Positions 7,437 to 14,955 of a stretch of 64,000 bases of DNA are shown piece by piece. The DNA comes from Bacillus alkalicellulosilyticus (GTDB lineage Bacteria; Bacillota; Bacilli; Bacillales; Bacillaceae_F), in assembly GCF_002019795.1 (NCBI RefSeq), contig NZ_KV917381.1, positions 388,001-452,000 of the forward strand, read 5' to 3'. The notes beneath the pieces were generated by a model. The model saw nothing but the letters and a program-made list of their open reading frames with translations. It ran no database searches and was not told where the DNA came from. The translations under genes were made by a program, and so were the position numbers. Position 1 is the first letter of the stretch; every line of letters starts with the position of its first letter.

Positions 7437-9167
7437 ATGCGAACTGTATTCTCTTTTTTAAAACCATATCGATTTGCGGCTTATGTGGCCCTTTTTTTAA
7501 TGTTATTAGAGCTCGTCGTTGAATTATGGCAACCGCTACTTATGGCTAAAATTATAGACGATGGAATATTAGCCGACGATATGTCTGTTGTCATTAGGTG
7601 GGGCTTGATTTTAATTGGAATTTCAATACTTGCCTTTGCCTCAGGAATCATTAATTCTTTTTTTGCGGCTCATGTGAGTCAAGGATTTGGGTTTGATGCA
7701 AGAAATAAATTGTTTGAGAAGATTCAGGCCTTCTCGTTTGCCAACTTTAATCAAATCCCTACATCTTCTTTACTGACAAGAGTTACAAATGATGTAACTC
7801 AAGTACAAACCACTGTATTTATGTGTTTACGGATTATGCTAAGAGCACCTTTACTCGTATTAGGTGGCTTAGTTATGGCTCTTTTTGTAAATGTAAAATT
7901 AGCGTTAATCTTAGCGGTAACGGTCCCGCTTTTACTTCTATTCTTATACTGGGCGCTTACAAAAGGACGTATCCTTTTCCAAGCAGTGCAAGAACGTTTA
8001 GATGGAGTCAACCGTGTGATGCAAGAAAATTTGGCAGGCATGAGATTGGTCAAAGCTTATCTCCGCCGTACCCATGAACAAAAGCGCTTTAATGTAGCAA
8101 ACGAACAGTTAATGGATAAAACAGTATCTGCTTTGCGACTGCTTGAAGTGACGATGCCTATTTTATTACTTGTAATGAATGTAAGTATCCTCGTCATTTT
8201 ATGGTTTGGTAACTTTGAATTAAACACAACAAATGGTGTTCAAGTAGGAGAAGTTGTCGCCGTCGTGAATTACGCCACTCGAATTACAGGGGCAATGACG
8301 ATGTTTTCGTGGATTATCATGATTTTTTCAAGAGCAAGAGCTTCAGCGACACGTTTAGAAGAAGTGATGCAAGTAAACATAGACCTATTGGAACAGAAAG
8401 ATGCTAAGGAAACTCCGCCATTATCAGGGAATGTGAAATTTGAAAACGTTTCCTTCCGTTATCCTCATACAGATACGAAGGTTCTTACTCATTTATCGAT
8501 TTCTATAAAGGCAGGAGAGACCGTTGCGTTGATGGGGGCGACGGGCTCTGGAAAAACATCAGTAATGCAGCTTATTCCCCGTCTCTATGATGTTGATGAA
8601 GGAAGAGTCTTGGTAGATGGTATAGATGTGGAAACAATGAAACTTGACACGCTACGAAAACAAATTGGTTATGTTCCTCAAGAAGCGATTTTATTTACAG
8701 GAACAGTAAAAGAAAACATTGCTTGGGGTAAAGAAGAGGCGACAACAGAGGAAATAATTGAAGCCGCTAAGAAAGCTCAAATTCATGAAACAATAAAGAA
8801 ATTACCCTTCCAATATGAAACAAAGATTGGCCAAAAAGGCGTAAACTTATCAGGAGGGCAAAAACAACGGATTTCGATTGCAAGAGCCTTTGTCCGAGAA
8901 CCAAAAATATTGCTTTTAGATGATAGTACGAGTGCACTAGACTTGAAAACAGAAGCGAAACTTCTAGCTTCACTTAAAGAATATCAATGTACGACACTTT
9001 TGATTACTCAAAAAATTACGACTGCGATGGAAGCGGATAAAGTCATTCTGTTAGAAGACGGAAAAGTGTTAGCTGAAGGTCATCATAATCAGTTACTCAC
9101 TTCATCTTCCTTGTATCAAAAAATCGTTCAGTCGCAATCAGGAGAGGAGTTTAGAAACGATGCTTAA
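7437..9167 (+). CDS. yfiB: heterodimeric ABC exporter subunit with degenerate NBD, YfiB-like
   Basis: The 576-residue half-transporter has a six-helix type I exporter domain (about 1-310) and a nucleotide-binding domain. Walker A is GATGSGKT and the signature is canonical (LSGGQKQR). However, Walker B ends LLLDDS, with D in place of the catalytic Glu, and the H-loop reads ITQKI in place of IAHRL. Such changes mark the non-catalytic site partner of a heterodimer. The gene overlaps the next by 8 nt. Lengths and order fit B. subtilis YfiB/YfiC. The likely role is export of a lipophilic drug or similar compound, substrate unknown. Start ATG behind GAAAGGAAGG. Confidence 0.8.
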   Translation: MRTVFSFLKPYRFAAYVALFLMLLELVVELWQPLLMAKIIDDGILADDMSVVIRWGLILIGISILAFASGIINSFFAAHVSQGFGFDARNKLFEKIQAFSFANFNQIPTSSLLTRVTNDVTQVQTTVFMCLRIMLRAPLLVLGGLVMALFVNVKLALILAVTVPLLLLFLYWALTKGRILFQAVQERLDGVNRVMQENLAGMRLVKAYLRRTHEQKRFNVANEQLMDKTVSALRLLEVTMPILLLVMNVSILVILWFGNFELNTTNGVQVGEVVAVVNYATRITGAMTMFSWIIMIFSRARASATRLEEVMQVNIDLLEQKDAKETPPLSGNVKFENVSFRYPHTDTKVLTHLSISIKAGETVALMGATGSGKTSVMQLIPRLYDVDEGRVLVDGIDVETMKLDTLRKQIGYVPQEAILFTGTVKENIAWGKEEATTEEIIEAAKKAQIHETIKKLPFQYETKIGQKGVNLSGGQKQRISIARAFVREPKILLLDDSTSALDLKTEAKLLASLKEYQCTTLLITQKITTAMEADKVILLEDGKVLAEGHHNQLLTSSSLYQKIVQSQSGEEFRNDA

Positions 9168-10983
9168 ACAACTACGAGAACCTTTCCAATATAAAAAGAT
9201 AAAACTATCAGATGACCAAGAACATACGAAAAAACAAGTGAAACCAACCAATTGGTTTACTACGATAAAACGGATTTGGGGATATCTAGCGGTTAAAAAG
9301 GGGTTACTTACAACAGTCTTCCTTATGGTAATCATTAGTTCTGTTCTAGGGCTACTTGGACCTTTTCTAATCGGGATGGCGATTGACCAATACATTGTTA
9401 CGCAAGAACAGCAGGGAATTCTCATTCTTTTATTGGTTCTACTTTTAGCATTTGTCTTCCATTCAGTTTCATTAATACTTCAAAACTATTGGATGGTCGG
9501 AATTGCACAGAAAACGGTTTTTTCATTACGGGTCGATTTATTCCAAACGCTTCATCATTTACCGATTCCTTTCTTTGATAAAAAACAGCATGGAGAGCTA
9601 ATGAGTCGAATCACAAATGATATCGAAAATGTCAGTTCCACTCTTAACAGCTCAGTCATTCAAGTTTTCTCAAGTGTATTAACGCTTGTGGGGATGCTTG
9701 GGGTGATGCTTTGGTTAAGTCCTTTGCTGACGTTAATTACAATTAGTGTCATTCCTGTCATGTTTTTTGGGTTAAAGTGGATCACAAAAAGAACCGGGAA
9801 GTTATTTAAAGAACAGCAAAAAAATGTGGGAGAGCTTAATGGGTTAGTAGAGGAAACCTTATCAGGGCAAAAGATTGTCAAAATGTATTCTCAAGAATCA
9901 AAGGTCATTTCCGAGTTTATTGATAAAAACAAAGCCTTAAAACAAACAGCTTTTTGGGCACAAACCTTTTCAGGGTTTATCCCAAAACTAATGAACCTCT
10001 TAAATAATGTAAACTTTGCTCTAATTGCTGGTGTGGGAGGAGTGTTAGCATTTAACGGGATGATTTCAATTGGTGTTATCGTCATTTTTGCGGAATACTC
10101 CCGACAATTCACACGACCTCTTAATGATTTAGCCAACCAATTTAATACGCTTTTATCCGCTGTTGCAGGGGCAGAAAGAGTTTTTACGATTATGGATGAA
10201 GAAAAAGAAGAAGCCGATGAGAATGGAGCCTCTTCCATCAAAAATATGAAAGGAGATGTGGAATTTAAGGACGTTTCCTTTTCTTATGATGGCGATGATA
10301 ACACGTTACAGTCTGTTTCTTTTAAAGTGTATCCAGGTGAAACTGTCGCTCTAGTCGGTCCAACAGGGGCAGGGAAAACAACGATCCTTAACTTACTGTC
10401 ACGATTTTATGACCCACAAGAGGGTGTTATCTTAATCGATGGGCAAGACAGCCAAAAGATAAAACGAACGAGTGTCAGAGAACACATGGGGTTTGTGCTA
10501 CAAGATTCTTTTTTATTCCAAGCATCCATTATGGAAAATATCCGATATGGAAGACTTGAAGCCACGGATGAAGAAGTCATTGAAGCAGCCAAACAAGCGA
10601 ACGCTCACGACTTTATCTCTAAATTACCAGAACAGTATGAAACGATTTTGACTCACGAAGGCAGCGGAATAAGCCAAGGGCAAAAACAACTCCTATCTAT
10701 CGCTCGAGCCATACTATCGAACCCGTCTTTACTTATCCTTGACGAAGCAACAAGCAGCATCGACACAATTACAGAAGTAAAAATACAAGAAGCACTAAAA
10801 CGTTTGATGAAAGGAAGAACAAGTTTTGTCATTGCGCATCGGTTAAATACGATTCAACATGCCGATCAAATCTTGGTCATTGATGACGGAAAGCTGATAG
10901 AAAAAGGAAGCCACCAATCGTTGCTTGAACAAAAAGGTTTTTATCATGGACTGTATCAATCAAAGATTGCCGTTCAATCGTAA
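9160..10983 (+). CDS. yfiC: heterodimeric ABC exporter subunit with catalytic NBD, YfiC-like
   Basis: The 607-residue partner has an extra N-terminal cytosolic stretch of about 40 residues, six TM helices, and an NBD with intact Walker A (GPTGAGKT), catalytic Glu (LLILDEATSS) and H-loop (VIAHRLNT). Its own signature is changed to ISQGQKQ. Paired with the upstream subunit this gives one consensus ATP site (this Walker A/B plus the partner LSGGQ) and one degenerate site. That is the standard arrangement of asymmetric exporters such as BmrC/BmrD. It overlaps the upstream gene by 8 nt, implying coupled translation. Confidence 0.8.
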   Translation: MLKQLREPFQYKKIKLSDDQEHTKKQVKPTNWFTTIKRIWGYLAVKKGLLTTVFLMVIISSVLGLLGPFLIGMAIDQYIVTQEQQGILILLLVLLLAFVFHSVSLILQNYWMVGIAQKTVFSLRVDLFQTLHHLPIPFFDKKQHGELMSRITNDIENVSSTLNSSVIQVFSSVLTLVGMLGVMLWLSPLLTLITISVIPVMFFGLKWITKRTGKLFKEQQKNVGELNGLVEETLSGQKIVKMYSQESKVISEFIDKNKALKQTAFWAQTFSGFIPKLMNLLNNVNFALIAGVGGVLAFNGMISIGVIVIFAEYSRQFTRPLNDLANQFNTLLSAVAGAERVFTIMDEEKEEADENGASSIKNMKGDVEFKDVSFSYDGDDNTLQSVSFKVYPGETVALVGPTGAGKTTILNLLSRFYDPQEGVILIDGQDSQKIKRTSVREHMGFVLQDSFLFQASIMENIRYGRLEATDEEVIEAAKQANAHDFISKLPEQYETILTHEGSGISQGQKQLLSIARAILSNPSLLILDEATSSIDTITEVKIQEALKRLMKGRTSFVIAHRLNTIQHADQILVIDDGKLIEKGSHQSLLEQKGFYHGLYQSKIAVQS

Positions 10984-11052
10984 GTGAAATCACTTTTTCA
11001 AGCGATGAGAGCAATCCTAGTATAAATATGGAAATGATGTTCATAAACTTAG

Positions 11053-11096
11053 AGGTGGGACAAAAGGAAAATACAACCTTTTGTCTCACCTTTTTA
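11053..11096 (+). terminator. intrinsic terminator (GACAAAAGG family)
   Basis: GAGGTGGGACAAAAGG pairs with CCTTTTGTCTCACCTT, then T-rich DNA. It ends the exporter operon. Confidence 0.85.
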
Positions 11097-11137
11097 TGAT
11101 GTCCAGTAATTTGTAAGTCTTTAAGAATACTATTGTT

Positions 11138-11272
11138 ATGTTTTCGGGGGTGTACTTGTTCAAGGAGGAGAAGTGGAATTTTTATAGAATTTATAGTATT
11201 CGGCAGGAAATGAGTATTTCAAAAGAAACTTTTGATTCTTTTCTTCGTTACATAATAAAGGGGGGATTGTAA
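11138..11272 (+). CDS. possible 44-residue small protein
   Basis: An ATG-started frame runs 44 codons and stops with TAA directly before the TTG start of the lipoprotein gene. The second half (about 'ISKETFDSFLRYIIKGG') looks protein-like, with aromatic and charged residues well mixed. There is no clear ribosome site before the ATG. GTG (11150) or TTG (11156) starts are also possible. It may be a leader peptide coupled to the next gene, a remnant, or chance. Not recognised. Confidence 0.25.
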   Translation: MFSGVYLFKEEKWNFYRIYSIRQEMSISKETFDSFLRYIIKGGL

Positions 11273-11641
11273 TTGAAGAAATTTCTACTTATATTGTCCA
11301 TCTTTTTAGTTGGATGTAGCAACCAACCAGGAACAACGTACCATATTAGCTCCCCTTCTGATGAAGAATCGTGGCCTTATCCATTTGTAATCTACGATGG
11401 ACAAACGTATAAACTGACAGGTGAAAAAGTGGAGGAAGATTTCAAGGGAGAAAAGCTTGGTGAAGTTAAAAGAAACATCGTGAACATGGATGTGGATGAA
11501 AATTTAGTGGAAATGAATTTTGATTCCACTGGATTGAATACTGAAACACCCTTATATGCCAACATTAAGGAAAAGGACTCGATTTTATATGAAGAGAACG
11601 GAGAGTATTATCTAGCGAAAAAAGTGGAGGGATTTGAATGA
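11273..11641 (+). CDS. small lipoprotein of unknown function
   Basis: The 122-residue protein has a lipoprotein signal peptide with lipobox L-V-G-C (Cys near residue 15), so it should be anchored on the outer face of the membrane. The start is TTG behind AAAGGGGGGA. The mature part has a hydrophilic beta-rich look (YPFVIYDGQTYKLTGEKV). It overlaps the next gene by 4 nt (ATGA), so the two are co-translated. No family recognised. Confidence 0.7.
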   Translation: MKKFLLILSIFLVGCSNQPGTTYHISSPSDEESWPYPFVIYDGQTYKLTGEKVEEDFKGEKLGEVKRNIVNMDVDENLVEMNFDSTGLNTETPLYANIKEKDSILYEENGEYYLAKKVEGFE

Positions 11642-12036
11642 AGAAAATCAAATGGATCATTTTAAGTATTCCTATAGCTATTCTTTTCATTTTTGCATCG
11701 ACGTTTCTACCTCAAAAAGTCGTTAGTATAAATCCAACGACTGTTTCTAAAATAACTGTCTTTGATGGTAACACCGGCAATGATATAGAAATTACTGAGC
11801 AAAATGATATTAATCATATTATTACTAATTTAAATGATGTCACTTTCCAAAAGGGCAAACCATCATTTATGTATACGGGATACAGCTTTAAAACTACTAT
11901 TTATGACACTAAAGGAAGATCGGTCAAAGAATTGACGATTAATTCTAATGATACGATAAGTTACAATGGTTTTTTTCACAATGTAACAGACCAGATAATT
12001 GATTATGAGTTTATAGAAGAATTAGTTCGTAGATAA
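11638..12036 (+). CDS. membrane-anchored protein of unknown function
   Basis: The 132-residue protein has one N-terminal TM or signal-anchor helix (about 5-23), then an exterior domain with repeated beta-strand patterns (ISKITVFDGNTGNDIEIT and similar). Start ATG overlaps the lipoprotein stop by 4 nt. No family is recognised. It likely works with the upstream lipoprotein. Confidence 0.65.
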   Translation: MKKIKWIILSIPIAILFIFASTFLPQKVVSINPTTVSKITVFDGNTGNDIEITEQNDINHIITNLNDVTFQKGKPSFMYTGYSFKTTIYDTKGRSVKELTINSNDTISYNGFFHNVTDQIIDYEFIEELVRR

Positions 12037-12086
12037 TTAAGAGAACAATTAAGTGGATATGTGGAAAATGTAGGGAGGTATGGTAT

Positions 12087-12323
12087 ATTAAGGGAGCTAT
12101 CAATATAATTGGAGTTATTTGGTTGGCTTTGATTCTATTTCAGTTGATTACGAGTAATTACTCCTTGCAGCCTTTTGTTCTTATATCATTTTGTGCAATG
12201 CTCTTAGTTATGGGGGTTTCTGAATATAAAAAAGACTCCGAAGCATTTTTACCTTATTGGTTTTTTATTTTTTCGGGTATTTCATTGCTATTAGCTATTT
12301 TAATGATTTTTAATATTATATAA
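12087..12323 (+). CDS. DUF3953-like small membrane protein, apparent ATT start
   Basis: In the only open frame, GGGAGG at 12073-12078 lies 8 nt before an ATT codon (12087). The protein would read (M)KGAINIIGVIWLALILFQ..., giving a complete first TM helix and 78 residues. The next conventional start, TTG 12123, has no ribosome site and would cut the first helix. The central GVSEYKKD motif between helices resembles DUF3953 proteins. ATT is a rare start, used for infC. A recent ATG-to-ATT change that weakens the gene is the alternative. Three hydrophobic segments; function unknown. Confidence 0.6.
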   Translation: MKGAINIIGVIWLALILFQLITSNYSLQPFVLISFCAMLLVMGVSEYKKDSEAFLPYWFFIFSGISLLLAILMIFNII

Positions 12324-12328
12324 GTAAC

Positions 12329-12368
12329 GAGACTGGGCAAAATGGTTTGTCTCAGTCTCTTCTTATTT
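12329..12368 (+). terminator. intrinsic terminator
   Basis: GAGACTGGGCAAA pairs with TTTGTCTCAGTCTC (with a bulge), followed by TTCTTATTT. Confidence 0.7.
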
Positions 12369-12411
12369 CAATGCTCTAAAAAAGCTGTCATTTTTCGACG
12401 ACTATTCACAT

Positions 12412-13608
12412 TTAAAGAAATGACAATAAAAACCCACCCAATGCCCCTGTCAGAACAATCACCCATGGGGGGAGCTTCCAGAATACTAACATCGCAAACA
12501 ATACAGCTGCAAATGCAAAGTCGATTGCTGATATAATCGAACTTGTCCAAATTGGATGATATAAGGCCGCAATTAAAATCCCAACGACAGCAGCGTTCAC
12601 ACCCATTAACGCGCCTTTAATGTTCGGGTTTCGGCGAAGTGAGTTCCAAAATGGCAAAGTCCCTAAGATAAGCAAAAAGGCAGGTAGGAAAATCGCAATA
12701 GTCGCTAAAAGCCCACCTTTCCAACCATTAATGACTGCCCCGATATAAGCGGCGAATGTAAATAATGGACCAGGTACAGCTTGAGCAGCACCGTATCCTG
12801 CAAGAAACTGTTCTTGAGTTAGCCATCCAGTTGGGACAAACTCTCTTTCAAGCAAAGGTAAGACAACATGTCCTCCACCAAACACAAGAGAACCTGCTCG
12901 ATAAAAACTATCAAACATCGCAACCCAAGTTACATTTGTCGCTTCTCTTAGGATAGGTAGTACAAATAATAATCCGAAAAATAAAGTCAAACAAACAACA
13001 GCAAAACAATGTGAAATTGGAAAGCGAACATTTTCGCCTGAGCCTTCAAGTGTATGATGTCGATAAAGAAGATATCCTACAAATCCTGCTAAAATGATCA
13101 CGCCAACTTGAGTAAACGCAGTTTGCCATAACAACGTTACGACGACCGCAGCTAAGGCAATTGTTTTTCGCTGAACATCAGGAGTTAAATTTTTCGCCAT
13201 ACCTAAAATCGCATGGGCGACAACGACAACGGCAACAATTTTTAACCCGTGAATCCATCCAGCATCCGTAAACCCGAATGTATGTAAAAGCAAGGCGAAG
13301 ACGATTAAGGCAACAACGGAAGGAAGAGTAAACCCGATAAAGGAAACAATCCCACCTAAAATACCTGCTCGCATGACTCCTATTCCTATTCCAACTTGGC
13401 TACTCGCCGGACCAGGTAGAAACTGGCATAACGCTACTAAATCCGCATAACTTTTTTCATCCATCCATTTTCTTCGTCGTATGTATTCTTCATGAAAATA
13501 GCCTAAATGAGCAATAGGTCCTCCAAATGACGTGAACCCTAGTCTTGTAGAAACAAGTAAGATTTCTACTAATGACATCAGCAAATTATGATTCTTCTTA
13601 TCTGTCAC
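12412..13608 (-). CDS. chrA: chromate transporter ChrA
   Basis: The 398-residue membrane protein has the two homologous halves of long-chain ChrA. The first has FTSFGGPIAHLGYF and LCQFLPGPASSQVGIGIG; the second has FGGGHVVLPLLEREFV and GYGAAQAVPGPLFTFAAYIG. ChrA proteins export chromate, probably by exchange or proton coupling. It is monocistronic, with no chrB-type regulator nearby. The assignment is by clear motif match; the true physiological anion is not proven. Confidence 0.9.
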   Translation of the reverse strand: MTDKKNHNLLMSLVEILLVSTRLGFTSFGGPIAHLGYFHEEYIRRRKWMDEKSYADLVALCQFLPGPASSQVGIGIGVMRAGILGGIVSFIGFTLPSVVALIVFALLLHTFGFTDAGWIHGLKIVAVVVVAHAILGMAKNLTPDVQRKTIALAAVVVTLLWQTAFTQVGVIILAGFVGYLLYRHHTLEGSGENVRFPISHCFAVVCLTLFFGLLFVLPILREATNVTWVAMFDSFYRAGSLVFGGGHVVLPLLEREFVPTGWLTQEQFLAGYGAAQAVPGPLFTFAAYIGAVINGWKGGLLATIAIFLPAFLLILGTLPFWNSLRRNPNIKGALMGVNAAVVGILIAALYHPIWTSSIISAIDFAFAAVLFAMLVFWKLPPWVIVLTGALGGFLLSFL

Positions 13609-13807
13609 AGTTCCACCCCTCTATTCTTTTTTTGTAGAGAAAACTCTCCAACTGTAAAGTCAATAAAATAAAAGTAACAAATAAGAGAAAAAGTAGCAAT
13701 AAAACACATAAAAAGTATACAAAACATTTACATAAGAAACAGGAAATAATTAGAAAAAGTAGAACTGTAAATAAAACTTTCTATTTTATCTTGAAGGAGT
13801 GGTGACG

Positions 13808-14113
13808 ATGAGTACGTTTGGTTTATTCGGTAAGTTGGTAGCGGTAGAGGGACAACGAGACATGTTAGCTAACCTATTGTTGGAAGCAGCATCGAAATTA
13901 AAGGAAGTAGAACATTGTGAATCGTATATAGTCAGTTTATCTGAAGAGGACCCAAATGCTGTTTTTGTGTTTGAAGCATGGAAGGATGAACAAGCTCACA
14001 AAGCCTCTTTATCACTTGAGGCAATCCAACAATTAATCGAAAGAGCCAAACCAATCATTGCTGGAATGGAAAGAATACAAACACTTAGCCCCCTTGGTGG
14101 GAAAGGGATATAG
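13808..14113 (+). CDS. antibiotic biosynthesis monooxygenase (ABM) domain protein
   Basis: The start at ATG 13808 is chosen because AAGGAG (13794-13799) lies 8 nt before it; GTG codons at 13799 and 13802 are too close to that site. The 101-residue protein is a single ferredoxin-like ABM/YgiN fold with 'KLVAVEGQRDMLANLLLEAA', 'NAVFVFEAWKDEQAHKASL' and a terminal helix. Family members act as small cofactor-free oxygenases or as quinol oxidases. Substrate unknown. A GNAT gene follows 16 nt later, so they are probably co-transcribed. Confidence 0.75.
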   Translation: MSTFGLFGKLVAVEGQRDMLANLLLEAASKLKEVEHCESYIVSLSEEDPNAVFVFEAWKDEQAHKASLSLEAIQQLIERAKPIIAGMERIQTLSPLGGKGI

Positions 14114-14129
14114 TATCTTGAGGTGAGAA

Positions 14130-14537
14130 ATGAAAGTAAGTGCTAACGACATCGTAATCAGTAAGGAAAAGTCTTTGTTACAGTTAGATGTAGTTTATGG
14201 ATTTCTAAAAAGAAGTTATTGGGCCAATGAGAGGGAGCAAGAAACGATAAATAAGTCATTAGAGCATTCCATCTGTTATGGTGTATACCACAAAGATAAC
14301 CAAATTGGCTTTGCGAGAGTTATTACGGATGGGGCAACAATGTATTGGTTATGTGATGTGTTTATAGATGAAACGTATCGTGGAAACGGAATTGGTAAGC
14401 ACCTTATAAATACGATAATCAATTCACCTGAACTAAAAATGCTAAAAGGATTCCTAGGGACAAATGATGCGCAAGGACTCTATGAACCATTTGGTTTTAG
14501 AACAGATTCCGAAAGGTTAATGAAACGGATTCCGTAA
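14130..14537 (+). CDS. GNAT family N-acetyltransferase
   Basis: The 135-residue protein has the GNAT core. The acetyl-CoA loop is in DVFIDETYRGNGIGKHLI (R/Q-x-x-G-x-G/A pattern), and the downstream beta-5 region FLGTNDAQGLYEPFGF is typical. It would acetylate an amine substrate in the cytosol. It sits close behind the ABM gene and before a terminator. Substrate cannot be inferred. Confidence 0.8.
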   Translation: MKVSANDIVISKEKSLLQLDVVYGFLKRSYWANEREQETINKSLEHSICYGVYHKDNQIGFARVITDGATMYWLCDVFIDETYRGNGIGKHLINTIINSPELKMLKGFLGTNDAQGLYEPFGFRTDSERLMKRIP

Positions 14538-14577
14538 CTAAAAGTTATATTCGACAGCAACTTCTCAAAAAACATAA

Positions 14578-14620
14578 GGGAGTGTATTAAAAGGGAAAAA
14601 ACCTTTGATACACTCCTTTC
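14578..14620 (+). terminator. intrinsic terminator
   Basis: GGGAGTGTATTAAAAGG pairs imperfectly with CCTTTGATACACTCC, followed by TTTCC. It may serve both the + operon and the small minus gene at 14625. Confidence 0.7.
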
Positions 14621-14624
14621 CTGT

Positions 14625-14753
14625 TTACACTTTTTTCTTCTCCTGTAGCTTATCTGATTTTTTGTTTTTCCGAAACATATGGATATATGTTAATGTAACA
14701 AGCCCAGTTGCTAAAAGTGAACATGTATACTGAAGGATTTTAATCGTCTCCAT
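14625..14753 (-). CDS. 42-residue single-TM small protein
   Basis: The ATG (14751-14753) lies 7 nt behind AAGGGGC on the minus strand. The product has one TM helix (about residues 7-24, 'LQYTCSLLATGLVTLTYI') and a short, very basic tail (RKNKKSDKLQEKKK). It is too short for standard gene calls but has a good ribosome site and a terminator just after it. No family recognised. It sits between the GNAT gene and the nitrate operon. Confidence 0.55.
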   Translation of the reverse strand: METIKILQYTCSLLATGLVTLTYIHMFRKNKKSDKLQEKKKV

Positions 14754-14857
14754 GATTTCGCCCCTTATTTTTTCTACTATTGTCTCCTAATGGTGACTTT
14801 TTCTATTCTTACTTTAGTTCGAAGGAACATTGTCAATCGATCTTTCAGAAATTTGTT

Positions 14858-14909
14858 TGTTAAAAGATATAACAATGATTCTTTTTTATTTATACAACTA
14901 TGAAATAAT
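14858..14909 (+). promoter_or_regulatory. TnrA-type activator box and nas promoter
   Basis: TGTTAAAAGATATAACA at 14858-14874 matches the TnrA/GlnR consensus with one deviation. A -10-like AATAAT lies at 14904-14909. The box centre is about 49 bp before the predicted transcript start, the usual place for TnrA activation. Together with the downstream genes this supports nitrogen-limitation control. Confidence 0.65.
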
Positions 14910-14955
14910 TGAATGATATCTGGGGTACGAAAAAATGATATATCGGGGTGACAAT

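Noticed and set aside
12342-12536. 64-codon + frame over the 3' end of chrA
   Set aside because: It is antisense to a clear transporter gene and starts within a terminator.
14935-14955. ATG 14935 as nasB start
   Set aside because: No ribosome site; GGGGTG lies directly before ATG 14956 and the flavoprotein fold begins there.
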